NCBI RefSeq assembly: GCF_041435355.1
Contig: NZ_CP108442.1
Span: 5,454,501-5,518,500 of the forward strand
Direction: 5' to 3'
Length of the DNA: 64,000 nucleotides
Source of the DNA: Streptomyces sp. NBC_01276
GTDB taxonomy: Bacteria; Actinomycetota; Actinomycetes; Streptomycetales; Streptomycetaceae
Shown: piece after piece, positions 1 through 8,909 of the stretch
How the letters are laid out: every line of letters starts with the position of its first letter
Numbering within the stretch: position 1 is the first letter of the stretch
Position numbers and translations under genes: made by a program
Notes under the pieces: model-generated
Told to the model about the DNA's origin: nothing
Databases searched by the model: none
Seen by the model: the letters and a program-made list of their open reading frames with translations, nothing else

Positions 1-1122
1 ACCCCCGCCAAGGACGGGGTCGACGGGAAGAAGATCGTCCTCTACGGGGAGGGCTGGAACTTCGGAGAGGTCGCCGACGACGCCCGCTTCGTCCAGGCCA
101 CCCAGAAGAACATGGCCGGCACCGGCATCGCCACCTTCTCCGACCGCGCCCGCGACGCCGTGCGCGGCGGCGGCCCCTTCGACGAGGACCCGCGCGTCCA
201 GGGCTTCGCGTCCGGACTGTTCACCGCCCCCAACGGGTCCCCGGCGAACGGCACCCCGGCCGAACAGCGCGCCCGCCTCCTGCACGACCAGGACCTGATC
301 AAGATCGGGCTCTCCGGCAACCTGGCTCCGTACGTCTTCACGGACTCCGCCGGCCGCCGCGTCAAGGGCTCCGACGTGGACTACAACGGCGCCCCCGCCG
401 GCTACGCGGCCGCCCCCGGCGACGCCCTCGCCTACGTGGACGCCCACGACAACGAATCCCTCTTCGACGCGCTGGCCTACAAGCTCCCGGCGGGGACGTC
501 CACCGCCGACCGGGCCCGCGCACAGGTCCTCGCCATGGCCACGGCCGCCCTCTCCCAGGGCCCGGCGCTCTCCCAGGCCGGCAGCGACCTGCTCCGCTCG
601 AAGTCCCTGGACCGCAACTCCTTCGACAGCGGAGACTGGTTCAACGCCATCCACTGGGACTGCCGCGCCGGCAACGGCTTCGGCCGCGGCCTGCCGCCCG
701 CCGCCGACAACCGCGCCAAGTGGCCCTACGCGAAACCCCTGCTCACCGCGGCCGTCCCCGGCTGCGCCGACACCGACGGGGCCTCGGCCGCCTACCGCGA
801 CCTGCTGCGCGTACGGACGACGGAACCGGCCTTCGCCCTGACCACGGCCGCCGCCGTCCAGGAGCGGCTGGGCTTCCCGCTGTCGGGCCCCGAGGAGACC
901 CCGGGCGTGATCACGATGACCCTCGGCGACCTCGTCGTGGTCTTCAACGCCACCCCGGACGAGCAGACCCAGCGCGTCCCGGCCCTCGCCGGGACCCGCT
1001 ACGCGCTGCACCCGCTCCAGGCGGGCGGCTCGGACCCGGTGGTGAAGCGTTCCGGGTACGACGCGGGGACGGGAGCGTTCACCGCCCCGGCGCGTACGGT
1101 CGCCGTCTTCAAGAGGGCCTGA
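1..1122 (+). CDS. pulA: Pullulanase-type alpha-1,6-glucosidase, 3' end only (GH13)
   Basis: The frame is open from the first base of the window, so the 5' part lies outside; 373 codons remain. Pullulanases hydrolyse alpha-1,6 branch links of pullulan, glycogen and starch. The visible part starts in the GH13 barrel: YGEGWNFGE carries the expected general-acid Glu of conserved region III, and [12 protein letters not shown] matches region IV with its catalytic-site His-Asp. The following segment ([20 protein letters not shown]) and the C-terminal beta domain that ends with TVAVFKRA fit the long bacterial pullulanases that also debranch. Whether a signal peptide or starch-binding modules are present cannot be seen. 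A strong hairpin follows the stop. Family assignment is firm, substrate preference is inferred. Confidence 0.9.
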   Translation, partial: TPAKDGVDGKKIVLYGEGWNFGEVADDARFVQATQKNMAGTGIATFSDRARDAVRGGGPFDEDPRVQGFASGLFTAPNGSPANGTPAEQRARLLHDQDLIKIGLSGNLAPYVFTDSAGRRVKGSDVDYNGAPAGYAAAPGDALAYVDAHDNESLFDALAYKLPAGTSTADRARAQVLAMATAALSQGPALSQAGSDLLRSKSLDRNSFDSGDWFNAIHWDCRAGNGFGRGLPPAADNRAKWPYAKPLLTAAVPGCADTDGASAAYRDLLRVRTTEPAFALTTAAAVQERLGFPLSGPEETPGVITMTLGDLVVVFNATPDEQTQRVPALAGTRYALHPLQAGGSDPVVKRSGYDAGTGAFTAPARTVAVFKRA

Positions 1123-1136
1123 CCGCAGGGCGGGAC

Positions 1137-1169
1137 GGGACGGTGCCGGCCGCGGTCCGGCACCGTCCC
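1137..1169. terminator. Bidirectional hairpin terminator
   Basis: A perfect 13-bp stem (GGGACGGTGCCGG with its complement) and a 7-nt loop sit 14 bases after the pullulanase stop and 16 bases before the stop of the convergent ChW-repeat gene, so one structure can end both transcripts. Confidence 0.75.
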
Positions 1170-1185
1170 GCCCGCCCCCCCGGGG

Positions 1186-1797
1186 TCAGACCCAGATGCG
1201 GACGGCTTCCATCCGCCGCGACTGGCCGGTGGTGCCCACGTAGACCGGGTTCCCGCCGGCCGCGTTCAGCCAGCCGTAGTCCGCCACGTGCGCCTGCGCG
1301 GCCACACTGCCGTTGCCGACCTGGAGGCCCAGCGCCTCCATGCGCCGCGACTGGCCGGTGGTGCCGACCGTCACCGCCTTGCCGTCGGCGGCGCACGCCC
1401 AGCCCTGCCACCCGATGTCCGCCAGGTGGGCGTTGGCGCAGACACCGCCCGTGCCGCTGGTCGCGATCACCGCCGCCTCCATCCGGCGGCTCTGCCCGGT
1501 GGTCCCGGCGACCGCGCCGTCGCACACCGCGCCCTGCCATCCGATGCCCTCGACGTGGGCGGCGTAACAGACCTTCCGGGCGGCCGGGGCCAGCGACTTC
1601 TGCCGGGCGGCCGCCGCCTGTACGTCCGCGATCACCGACGCGGGCGCCTCGACGGCCGAGGCGGGAGCCGCCGCCGAAGGAGCCGGGGCGGGCGCGGCCG
1701 GCTGCGTCTGGGCGGTGGCCACCCCCGTGGCCCCCAGCACCCCCGCCAGCGTGACGCCCAGTAGGACCCCGGCGGCCCTGCTCATGGAATTCCTCAT
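1186..1797 (-). CDS. Secreted ChW-repeat protein
   Basis: Encodes about 203 residues. An ATG at 1797 is preferred over one 36 bases upstream because AGGAGGGG lies just in front of it. The first 30 residues (MRNSMSRAAGVLLGVTLAG and on, ending ATAQT) form a Sec signal peptide; an Ala/Pro-rich stretch follows. The rest contains three repeats of about 45 residues, each with a G-W-Q/L-G/N core and ending in TTGQSRRMEA. This is the signature of ChW repeats (clostridial hydrophobic repeats with a conserved Trp), thought to mediate protein or surface binding. There is no catalytic domain, so the protein is probably an extracellular binding or adhesive module. Its target is unknown. Confidence 0.8.
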   Translation of the reverse strand: MRNSMSRAAGVLLGVTLAGVLGATGVATAQTQPAAPAPAPSAAAPASAVEAPASVIADVQAAAARQKSLAPAARKVCYAAHVEGIGWQGAVCDGAVAGTTGQSRRMEAAVIATSGTGGVCANAHLADIGWQGWACAADGKAVTVGTTGQSRRMEALGLQVGNGSVAAQAHVADYGWLNAAGGNPVYVGTTGQSRRMEAVRIWV

Positions 1798-1941
1798 GGT
1801 GTTCCCCTCCTGGTACCGACTGGTCGGGACCATCTCTACCGGCGCCCCGGAGCCCGCCGATACCGGTTGCGGACCCTGCGGCCGAGAGGGGACGGAGCAT
1901 GGCGCACGCCGGACGGTTGCGCCCGCGGGACCGGCTGTGCC

Positions 1942-2466
1942 TCAGACGTCGAGCCGGAGCTCCAGCAGGACCACCCCGTACACCCGGCCGTCCTTGCCCT
2001 GCTTCGAGGGGAACTCACCGACGACCCGGTAGCCCGCGCCCTGGTAGTACGCCAGCAGCCGCGGGTTGCTGGACACGCAGTCCAGGCGCGCCCGCTCCCG
2101 CCCGGTCCGGGCGATCCGCCGCTCCGCGTGATCGAGGATCCGCAGTCCGGTTCCCGGGGGAGCGGCCTCCCGCTCCACCATCAGCCGGTGCACGTAGCCC
2201 GCCACCGGCGGCTGGACCCCCCAGGCGTCCTCGTCGGACCACCACAGCTCGTACGCGCCCACGACCCGGCCGTCGGCGTCCTCGGCGAGCCACACCTCGC
2301 CGTCGCGCATCACGGCGCGGAAGTGCGCGGTGTCCTTGTCGCCCGGCTTCCACTGGTCGATCCCCTGCTTGCGCATCCACCGGGCCGCCTGGTCGTACAG
2401 CTTCACCAGCGTGCCGGCGTCCTTCTCCCCGGCCTGCCGGAACAAGATCCCGTCGTCAATGATCAC
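1942..2466 (-). CDS. GNAT family N-acetyltransferase
   Basis: A 174-residue protein read from a GTG at 2466. The fold signature of GCN5-type acetyltransferases is visible: VWLAEDADGRVVGAYELW (strands 2-3), the core YVHRLMVEREAAPPGTG with the acetyl-CoA pyrophosphate loop (here PPGTGLR in place of the usual Q/R-x-x-G-x-G/A), the helix LRILDHAERRIA, and the late motif NPRLLAYYQGAGYRVVG. It should transfer acetyl from acetyl-CoA to an amine; the acceptor cannot be told from sequence. It stands alone, ending convergently with nothing and starting near the TetR operon end. Family is clear, role unknown. Confidence 0.85.
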   Translation of the reverse strand: MIIDDGILFRQAGEKDAGTLVKLYDQAARWMRKQGIDQWKPGDKDTAHFRAVMRDGEVWLAEDADGRVVGAYELWWSDEDAWGVQPPVAGYVHRLMVEREAAPPGTGLRILDHAERRIARTGRERARLDCVSSNPRLLAYYQGAGYRVVGEFPSKQGKDGRVYGVVLLELRLDV

Positions 2467-2496
2467 GCGGGCATTATCGCCTCCGGGACCCGGCCC

Positions 2497-3204
2497 TCAC
2501 CCGCCCGCGGCAGGACCCGGCACCAGCCCGGCCAGCCGCCCCACCAGCTCACCGAAGGGCCCGTCGGCCGGCTCGTCGGCCAGGATCCGTACGAGGATGC
2601 CGGCCATCTCCGCGTCGTACGCGGCGCTCACGGCGGCCAGCGCCGCGAAGTCGTGCACCAGCTGCAGCTCCAGCTCGGCCCGCGGGATCCGGCGGCCGTC
2701 CAGCCAGATCAGCGCCGTCGACTCGGCGAGCGACACCCAGGACCGCACCACGAGCTCCAGCCGCGCGGGCGGCGCCACGATGCCGAGGTGGCTGACGATC
2801 TGCTCGTACGCCGCCTGCCGCACCTCGTCGATCATCGCGTTGGTCCGGCTGCTGCCGACCGCGGGACCGCCGCGCATCAGCGCCGAGAAGCCGGGCCCGT
2901 GGTCGTCGACGAACGCGAAGAACCGGCCCATCACCCGCAGCAGCCGCGCCCCCAACGGGCCCTCGTGGGGCTCGCGGAACCGATCGGCCAGCTCGTCGGC
3001 GGCCCGCCGCAGCGCGGCCTCGTACAGGCTCAGCTTGCCGGGGAAGTAGTGGTAGACGAGCGGCCGCGATATCCCGGCGGCCGCCGCGATCTCGTCGATC
3101 GACACATCGTCGGGCGACCGGTTGCTGAACAGCTCCAGGGCGACCCCGATCAGCTGCTGCCGCCGCTCCTCGACACCCATTCTGCGTCGCACCCCGGTTG
3201 TCAT
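2497..3204 (-). CDS. TetR family transcriptional regulator
   Basis: A 235-residue one-component repressor. The N-terminal DNA-binding domain (about residues 10-58) shows the classic TetR helix-turn-helix, with SIDEIAAAAGISRPLVYHYF followed by PGKLSLYEAAL. The C-terminal ligand domain is not recognisable at the residue level. It is the last gene of a minus-strand set: the reductase stop lies 48 bases upstream and the diiron-type hydrolase precedes that. A regulator of this kind commonly controls its own operon, here probably in response to a hydrophobic substrate; this is inference. Confidence 0.88.
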   Translation of the reverse strand: MTTGVRRRMGVEERRQQLIGVALELFSNRSPDDVSIDEIAAAAGISRPLVYHYFPGKLSLYEAALRRAADELADRFREPHEGPLGARLLRVMGRFFAFVDDHGPGFSALMRGGPAVGSSRTNAMIDEVRQAAYEQIVSHLGIVAPPARLELVVRSWVSLAESTALIWLDGRRIPRAELELQLVHDFAALAAVSAAYDAEMAGILVRILADEPADGPFGELVGRLAGLVPGPAAGG

Positions 3205-3252
3205 GCCGACACCCTACTTCTCCCCGCGGGCGGGCCGTCCCCTGCGCCGTCG

Positions 3253-4308
3253 CTACAGGTCCAGGGCCAGCCGCCCGCCCGCCGCCCGCGAAACGCACAG
3301 CAGCATCGAGTCCGCGCGCTCCGCGTCGGTGAGGAGTTCGTCGCGGTGCTCCACCTCGCCCTCCAGGACCCGGTGTTGGCAGGTTCCGCAGAAACCCTGC
3401 TCGCAGGAGTACGGGGTGGCGGGCAGGGCCCGGCGCACCGCCGTCAGGGCGGATTCGCCGGCCGCGACCTCGACCGTGGCGCCCGAGCGGCGCAGTTCCA
3501 CGGTGAAGGGCCGCGCCGGGCCGGGCGCCGCCGGGGCGAACCGCTCCAGGTGCACCGCCGAGGGGTCGGCGGCGGCCTCCGTGACGGCCCGCATCAGCGG
3601 TTCGGGCCCGCAGCAGTAGACCAGGGTGCCCGGCGCCGTGCGGGCGAGCGCGCCGAGGTCGGGCAGGCCCGTCTCGTCCTGCGGCGCGATCGTGACCCGG
3701 TCCCCGTAGGCGGCGAGTTCGGGCAGGAACGGCATCGAGGTGCGCGAACGCCCCCCGTACAGCAGGGTCCAGTCGGCGCCCGCCGCGGTGGCGGCGCGGA
3801 GCATGGGCAGGATCGGGGTGATCCCGATGCCGCCCGCGACGAACGCGTAGGACGGGGCGGGGAGCAGCGCGAACCGGTCGCGCGGGGGCCGCAGTTCCAG
3901 TACCACCCCCTCCACCAGCCGGGCGTGCGCCTCGCGCGAGCCCCCGCGGCCGTCCTCGACGAGCCGGACCGCGATGGTGTACCGCCCCGCGTCGGCCGGG
4001 TCCCCGCACAGCGAGTACTGGCGCACCAGCCCCGAGGGCAGGACGAGGTCGACGTGGGCGCCCGGGGTCCAGGCCGGCAGCGGGTCCGTCGCCGAGGCCG
4101 ACTCCAGCGTCAGCAGCACCACCCCGTCGGCCGGTTCGCGGCGGGCGGTGACGCGGGCCCGCAGCAGCCGGCGCGGGGAGTGGCCCGACACCGGGACCTC
4201 CAGCGCGGGGAGCGGCCACAGCGGGGAACGGCCTATCCGGGCGCGCAGCGCGCGCCGGGTCAGTACGGCGGCACCCACGAGCGCCGTCACGGCGAGGGTC
4301 CGCTTCAC
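3253..4308 (-). CDS. Ferredoxin reductase (FAD / NAD / plant-type 2Fe-2S)
   Basis: 351 residues from a GTG at 4308 that overlaps the upstream stop as GTGA, a sign of translational coupling. After a short hydrophobic N-terminus come the FAD-binding domain (RQYSLCGDPADAGRY, about residues 95-110), the NAD-binding domain (GGIGITPILPML and YCCGPEPLM) and a C-terminal plant-type 2Fe-2S domain with CEQGFCGTC and a last Cys in SMLLCVSRA. This order is that of phthalate-dioxygenase-reductase/VanB-type proteins, which pass electrons from NADH to an oxygenase. Its likely partner is the neighbouring ferritin-like diiron protein, giving a two-component oxidase or hydroxylase. The substrate is unknown. 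Confidence 0.88.
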   Translation of the reverse strand: MKRTLAVTALVGAAVLTRRALRARIGRSPLWPLPALEVPVSGHSPRRLLRARVTARREPADGVVLLTLESASATDPLPAWTPGAHVDLVLPSGLVRQYSLCGDPADAGRYTIAVRLVEDGRGGSREAHARLVEGVVLELRPPRDRFALLPAPSYAFVAGGIGITPILPMLRAATAAGADWTLLYGGRSRTSMPFLPELAAYGDRVTIAPQDETGLPDLGALARTAPGTLVYCCGPEPLMRAVTEAAADPSAVHLERFAPAAPGPARPFTVELRRSGATVEVAAGESALTAVRRALPATPYSCEQGFCGTCQHRVLEGEVEHRDELLTDAERADSMLLCVSRAAGGRLALDL

Positions 4309-5201
4309 GGCCGCACCCCGCCGTTCGCGCCGGGAGAGGCGGCCAGGTAGGCCACGGCCTGCGCGGTGGAGCCCTCCTGCGAGGGGTGGTAGGCGCGGGA
4401 GAGGTAGGTCGGGATCGACTTCAGCATCGCCCCCGCGGAAGGCAGCACCCCCTGTCGGCCGGCCCGGAGGAACTGGCCGAGGGAGGCCTTCGCGGCGGGC
4501 GGCGAGGGGTCGTTCTCCATGAAGAAGCGGGCGCCGCGCTGCCAGAGGAAGACCAGGGCGGTGAAGGCGGTGGCCCAGGTCCGGGCCCGGCGGCGGTAGT
4601 TGCCGTCCACGTGCATGAAGAGGTCGAAGGCCACCGAACGGTGCTCGACCTCCTCCGCGCCGTGCCAGCGCAGCAGGTCCAGCATCATCGGGTCCGCGCC
4701 CCGGCGGTCGAGTTCCCCCGCGTTGAGGACCCAGTCGCCCAGGAACGCCGTGTAGTGCTCGATGGCCGCGATCATCGCGACCCGTTCCATCAGCCACCAC
4801 TCGCGGGCCCGGCCCGGCGGCAGGGTCCGGTCGCCGAGCAGCTTCTCGAACAGCCAGTCCACCTGGGCGGTGTACGGGGTGGGGTCCAGGCCGAGGCGCC
4901 TCAGGTGGGGGAGGACGTCGTCGTGCGCGGTGGCGTGCATCGCCTCCTGCCCGATGAAGCCGATGACGTCCGCGCGCAGCCGCTCGTCCGTGATGTACGG
5001 GAGCACCTGCTTGTAGACGTGCACGAACCAGCGTTCACCGGCGGGCAGCAGCAGGTGCAGCACGTTGATGGTGTGCCCGGCGAAGGGGTCGCCGGGCAGC
5101 CAGTGGAGCGGGGTGTCCTCCCACGAGAAGGACACGTTCCGCGCGTGGAGGTCCGTGTGTTCCGTCGTCACGGGGACGGGAGCGAGCGGCCTATTAGACA
5201 T
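4305..5201 (-). CDS. Metal-dependent hydrolase family protein, ferritin-like diiron type (PF10118-like)
   Basis: 298 residues from the ATG at 5201 (MSNRPLAPVP). No clear ribosome binding site precedes it, so the message may be leaderless. The helical body carries carboxylate/His motifs spaced as in diiron proteins: GQEAMHATAHD, IAAIEHYTAF and GAEEVEHRSVAFD. The family is annotated as predicted metal-dependent hydrolase, but its architecture and the coupled ferredoxin reductase make an oxygen-using diiron enzyme (hydroxylase or desaturase-like) at least as likely. It is the first gene of a three-gene operon ending in a TetR gene. The family call is good, the reaction inferred. Confidence 0.78.
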   Translation of the reverse strand: MSNRPLAPVPVTTEHTDLHARNVSFSWEDTPLHWLPGDPFAGHTINVLHLLLPAGERWFVHVYKQVLPYITDERLRADVIGFIGQEAMHATAHDDVLPHLRRLGLDPTPYTAQVDWLFEKLLGDRTLPPGRAREWWLMERVAMIAAIEHYTAFLGDWVLNAGELDRRGADPMMLDLLRWHGAEEVEHRSVAFDLFMHVDGNYRRRARTWATAFTALVFLWQRGARFFMENDPSPPAAKASLGQFLRAGRQGVLPSAGAMLKSIPTYLSRAYHPSQEGSTAQAVAYLAASPGANGGVRP

Positions 5202-5282
5202 GGCGTCAATGTACTGATGGGTACGGGAGAGGAAAACCCCTCGGGCGCCACGAATACGAGCGTCCCCGCTGCCGGACACCCC

Positions 5283-7205
5283 CTAGCGGAGCACCCCCGC
5301 CTTCGTGCCGTCCGTCAGCTTCCCCGACAGGTCCACCTGGGCGCCCTCCTGCGCCCTCACGGCCAGCCGGTTGCCGTTCGCCGACCCGCTCACCCCGCCA
5401 CCGGACACCGACAGCGACGCGAACTGCGCGCTGCCCGCCGCCAGGACGTACCACTGACCCGCGCGGGACTTCCACAGCACCCCGGCCAGCACCCGCGGCT
5501 CCCGCGGCCCGCACGCCGCCGAGCCCTCCGCCTTGGCCGCCTGGGCCGCGAGCGGCGCGCCCGGCGCCAGGAACTGCGCCTGAACCCGGTCGGCCGTGCC
5601 CTGCCAGGTCTCCGCCCGGGTGCACAGCCAGGTGGCCGCCCCGTCGCCCTCGGGCAGCGGCTGCTTCGCGTACGTCCAGGCGTTGACCGTGCGCACCCCG
5701 TGCGAGCGCACCGAGGGCAGCAGGCACGCGATCCGCGCCCACTCGCCCAGCTCCGCGCCCTCCGTGACGTCGCGCGCCGCACCCGGGGCACCCGAGGTCA
5801 GCCGGGCCGGGGTCAGCTCGCCCAGGTCCGTCACCAGCCGGGTCGCCCCGCCCCCGGTCAGCGACAGCGCGTTCCAGCTCGTACAGCTCCCGCCCGGCGC
5901 GGGCCCCACCACCGGCGGGGTGATCCCCTCCGGGGTGAGCTTCAGCGCCGTCGGGGCCTCGGTGGGCTTGAGGAGGTCGCGCAGGGCGGCCCCGGTGACC
6001 CAGGGGGCCGTCAGGTAGCGGACGTTGTTGTCGACCCGGCTGAGCACCAGCCCCGTCGCCGTGTCCGCCGACGCCCCGTCCGTCCGGGCGAAGTCCAGGG
6101 CCGCGCCCGCCGTCCCGGAGCGCGGCTCGGCGTAGCGGACCACGCGCAGCCCGTCGTACAGCAGGACCACCACGGCCTGGTCGACGACGCCCGCGAACAG
6201 CAGCTGCGGCGGGCCCATCGGCGGCCCCGACGGGGTGCCCGGGGTGGCCGAGACCACCACCGACCCGCCGGGCCGGGCCCACACCGCCAGCGCCCGGCGC
6301 AGCAGCTCCGCATCCTCGGCGCGGTCGCCGCGCGCGGGCCAGGCGGAGAAGTCCGTACGGGAGGACGTGCGCCACACGGTGGGCGCGACCCGCACCAGCC
6401 GGCCCGGATCCAGGGCCTGTTCCGCCGCCGCGTTGCGCGCGTACGGCGGGGCGGCGGGCCCGTCGGAGCCCCAGCCGCCGCCCGGCAGCGCGAGCAGCGC
6501 CCCGCACACCGCGAGGGCGGCCGCCCCGGCCAGCGAGGCCCGTGCGAACCGGCGCCGGCGCAACAGGTCGGTGGGCCGGGCCTGGAGCACGCACGGGTCG
6601 AACTCGGGGGAGGTGAACAGGGCGTCGTGCGCCGGGTCCCCGGATTCCGCGACGGCCGCCCCCGGATCGGCGACCCCGGCCTCGGCGAGCACCCGCAGCA
6701 CGTCCGCCTCCGGGAGCCCCTCCAGCGCCCGCAGCACGCAGGCCGCCCGCCCGGGGCCGTTCAGCGTGGCCAGCCACTGGTCCAGGGCCAGCTCCTCGGC
6801 CCCGCCGGCCCGCGGGAACAGGCGCAGCCCCCACACGCGGGGGAGCGGAGAGGGCAGCTGCCCGCGCAGCGGGAACGCCCGGAACGTCAGCGGGATCCCC
6901 GCCTCCAGGGCGGAGCGCAGCACGCGCAGCCGCACGTACGCGTACCCCGACTCGGCCCCGCCCGCCCCGCCGCGCGGGGCCGGGACCCCGCCCCGCACCT
7001 CGCCGGATCCGGCGCCGCGCCGCCCGCGCGGCAGGGCCCGCTGGGTCAGGGCGTGGGCCGTGAGCACCCGGCGGTTGCGGCCGAAGGCGGGTGGCAGCAC
7101 CAGATAGGCGAGCCGCACCAGCCGCGGGTAGTGCTCGACGATGGCGGCCTCGGCCTGCTCGACGTCGGGAGGCAGGGGGCGGGTGGCGGTATCCGGCGCA
7201 GTCAC
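5283..7205 (-). CDS. Membrane-anchored protein with a sigma-factor-like N-terminus
   Basis: About 640 residues; a GTG at 7205 is chosen over a TTG two codons upstream. Residues 1-190 have the look of a degenerate ECF sigma-like region: an early helix IVEHYPRLVRLAYLVLP and a later LNGPGRAACVLRALEGLPE that resembles sigma region 4 (PxxxRxxLxLRxxxGL). One strong transmembrane segment follows at about residues 225-245 (ASLAGAAALAVCGALLAL). The large remainder should be outside the cell and contains paired Cys residues but no domain I recognise. Such proteins are found in streptomycetes next to housekeeping genes. It could be a membrane-tethered relic of a sigma factor or an unrelated sensor. Confidence 0.6.
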   Translation of the reverse strand: MTAPDTATRPLPPDVEQAEAAIVEHYPRLVRLAYLVLPPAFGRNRRVLTAHALTQRALPRGRRGAGSGEVRGGVPAPRGGAGGAESGYAYVRLRVLRSALEAGIPLTFRAFPLRGQLPSPLPRVWGLRLFPRAGGAEELALDQWLATLNGPGRAACVLRALEGLPEADVLRVLAEAGVADPGAAVAESGDPAHDALFTSPEFDPCVLQARPTDLLRRRRFARASLAGAAALAVCGALLALPGGGWGSDGPAAPPYARNAAAEQALDPGRLVRVAPTVWRTSSRTDFSAWPARGDRAEDAELLRRALAVWARPGGSVVVSATPGTPSGPPMGPPQLLFAGVVDQAVVVLLYDGLRVVRYAEPRSGTAGAALDFARTDGASADTATGLVLSRVDNNVRYLTAPWVTGAALRDLLKPTEAPTALKLTPEGITPPVVGPAPGGSCTSWNALSLTGGGATRLVTDLGELTPARLTSGAPGAARDVTEGAELGEWARIACLLPSVRSHGVRTVNAWTYAKQPLPEGDGAATWLCTRAETWQGTADRVQAQFLAPGAPLAAQAAKAEGSAACGPREPRVLAGVLWKSRAGQWYVLAAGSAQFASLSVSGGGVSGSANGNRLAVRAQEGAQVDLSGKLTDGTKAGVLR

Positions 7206-7291
7206 GTTCAACAGAACGAGCGAATCGTCGGATGGTCACCCGCCCCCAGCTCACACGTTCGGACGAACCGGGGCGCCCGCGGGGTGACCCG

Positions 7292-8086
7292 TCAGACGAT
7301 CAGCCCGGCGCGCAGCGCCTCGACCGTCTCGTCCGGGACGCCCAGGCCCTCGCGCACGTACTTCTCCATCGAGCCGTACCGGACGCGCACCTCGTCGAGC
7401 CCCGCCTCCAGGTAGGAGGGGAACACCCCGATCAGCGCCAGCGCGATGTCCGGGTCCCCGCCCTCCGCCGTGAATCCCTCGATCATCGGGGCGAAGGCCG
7501 CCTTCACCGCCGGGTTCACCGACAGGTATTCGGCCATCAGGGTGTCCTCGTCGGCGCCGAGCAGCGCGAGGATCACCGTCGCGCCCCAGCCCGTACGGTC
7601 CTTGCCCGCCGTGCAGTGGAACAGCAGGGGACCAGCCTGCGGGTCGGCGGCCTCCGCGAGCAGCGTGCGGTACGCGGCGTGCGCGGAGGAGGTGGAGACG
7701 AACGAGCGGTACACCGAGCCGAACAGGGCCTGCGCCTTGCCGCCGCCCAGGTGCTCCTCCGCGACCGCCGGATCGGCGAGGAGGTCCTTGAGCTGGGTGG
7801 CGGCGGGCATCCGGCCCTCGTTCATCTTGTCGGCGAGCACGTCGCGCACCAGCAGCCGGGCCCCTTCCGGTATCCGGTCGGGGTGGTCGGCGCGCTCGGC
7901 GTCGCTGCGGAGGTCGATGACCGTGCGCAGCCCGAGCGCGGCCACCGCCGGGTCGGCGTCGAGGTCGAGCCGGTCGAGGGCGCCCGAACGCAGTACGAGG
8001 CCCGGGCGGACGCTGCGGCCGCCGGCGAGCGGGGTGCCCCCGAGGTCGCGGAGGTTGGCGACGGTGGTGGAGGGGGTGGCGGTCAT
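7292..8086 (-). CDS. Tyrosine-protein phosphatase (PtpB-like family)
   Basis: 264 residues from an ATG with GGAG nine bases upstream. The P-loop HCTAGKDRTGWGA (about residues 155-167) holds the nucleophilic Cys and the Arg of the HCxxGxxR signature, with the Lys-Asp insertion typical of the actinobacterial PtpB/Y_phosphatase3 family. The N-terminal NLRDLGGTPLAGGRSVRPG and RTVIDLRSDAERADHPD are also characteristic of that family. Members remove phosphate from phosphotyrosine and often phosphoinositides. The gene is monocistronic. It lacks a signal peptide, so acts in the cytoplasm unless exported otherwise. Confidence 0.88.
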   Translation of the reverse strand: MTATPSTTVANLRDLGGTPLAGGRSVRPGLVLRSGALDRLDLDADPAVAALGLRTVIDLRSDAERADHPDRIPEGARLLVRDVLADKMNEGRMPAATQLKDLLADPAVAEEHLGGGKAQALFGSVYRSFVSTSSAHAAYRTLLAEAADPQAGPLLFHCTAGKDRTGWGATVILALLGADEDTLMAEYLSVNPAVKAAFAPMIEGFTAEGGDPDIALALIGVFPSYLEAGLDEVRVRYGSMEKYVREGLGVPDETVEALRAGLIV

Positions 8087-8232
8087 CGTGGCGGCTCCAG
8101 CGGTGTGCGGGGGTACGGGTCGTGCGGGTCGTGCGGTGTGCGGCCCGCACGGGTGCGGGTCGCCGGGGGTGTGGACCGGGAGGGGATGACTCGTGTCATC
8201 CGCTGCGGATCACGGCCGTCGCCGTATACGGC

Positions 8233-8844
8233 TCACGTTAGGGCGATTTTCCGATGACGCGATCCGGAAAGACGATCGGCGGCGACCGAGACCCCGATCC
8301 CGATGCCCAGGGCCACCAGGTGCCCCGCGTCGGTGAAGGTCCGCTCCCGCCGCAGCACCGGCCGCACGGCGAGCGCCAGCAGGCCGGCCCGCGCCACGTT
8401 GCGCACGGCCCCGCGCGGCAGGGCCGAGGTCAGGGCGCCGAGCACGGCGTTGAGCCCGTAGCTCGCGCCCACGTCCAGGGCCCGGCGGGTCTCGCGGTCG
8501 GCGGTGCGCCGCAGTGCCCCGTAGACGAGGAGGGTGGCGGCGGTGTGGCCGAAGAGGAACACGGCGGCCGTCCACCAGGCGCCGTACGCGTACTCCGCGT
8601 AGCCCAGTACCGCGAGCAGCAGGAGGGCGTAGGGCAGCGGCATCGGCTCCTCGACCACGCAGGCGCTGGTCAGCAGGGTTTCCCAGCGTCCCGCGTCGAG
8701 GTTGTCGACGTTGGTCGAGCAGGCTCGCAGCACCCGCTCGCGCTCCGCCGGACCCAGCCGTTCCAGGGCGTGCGAACCGAGCTGCACCCCGCCCGTGTAG
8801 AGCGCGCCCAGCGGCGATGACCATGACCGTGGCAGTGGCTTCAC
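8233..8844 (-). CDS. Rhomboid-like integral membrane protein
   Basis: 203 residues from a GTG at 8844. Five to six hydrophobic helices are visible (for example LPYALLLLAVLGYAEYAYGA and TAAVFLFGHTAATLLVYGAL). The WTAAVFLFGHTAATL segment recalls the rhomboid H-x-x-x-N helix, but the GxSG catalytic serine motif is not present; GASYGLNAVLGAL is the nearest counterpart. It belongs with the inactive or non-canonical rhomboid-like proteins common in Streptomyces. Divergent to the Met/His-rich gene, with 65 bases between the starts, so both promoters lie in that gap. Confidence 0.65.
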   Translation of the reverse strand: MKPLPRSWSSPLGALYTGGVQLGSHALERLGPAERERVLRACSTNVDNLDAGRWETLLTSACVVEEPMPLPYALLLLAVLGYAEYAYGAWWTAAVFLFGHTAATLLVYGALRRTADRETRRALDVGASYGLNAVLGALTSALPRGAVRNVARAGLLALAVRPVLRRERTFTDAGHLVALGIGIGVSVAADRLSGSRHRKIALT

Positions 8845-8909
8845 CCGACCATGATCGGATACGGCCCCGTTGCGCGGGCCACCGGGCCCCGTGGGAGCAT
8901 GACGGGGAC

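Noticed and set aside
1867..4350. Plus-strand frame of 827 codons opposite the acetyltransferase, TetR and reductase genes
   Set aside because: Antisense low-complexity sequence without a start site.
4386..7415. Open frame of about 1000 codons on the plus strand opposite the diiron hydrolase and sigma-like genes
   Set aside because: Composition is Arg/Gly/Pro/Gln-rich low complexity, typical of antisense frames in very GC-rich DNA; the minus-strand genes have domains and ribosome binding sites.
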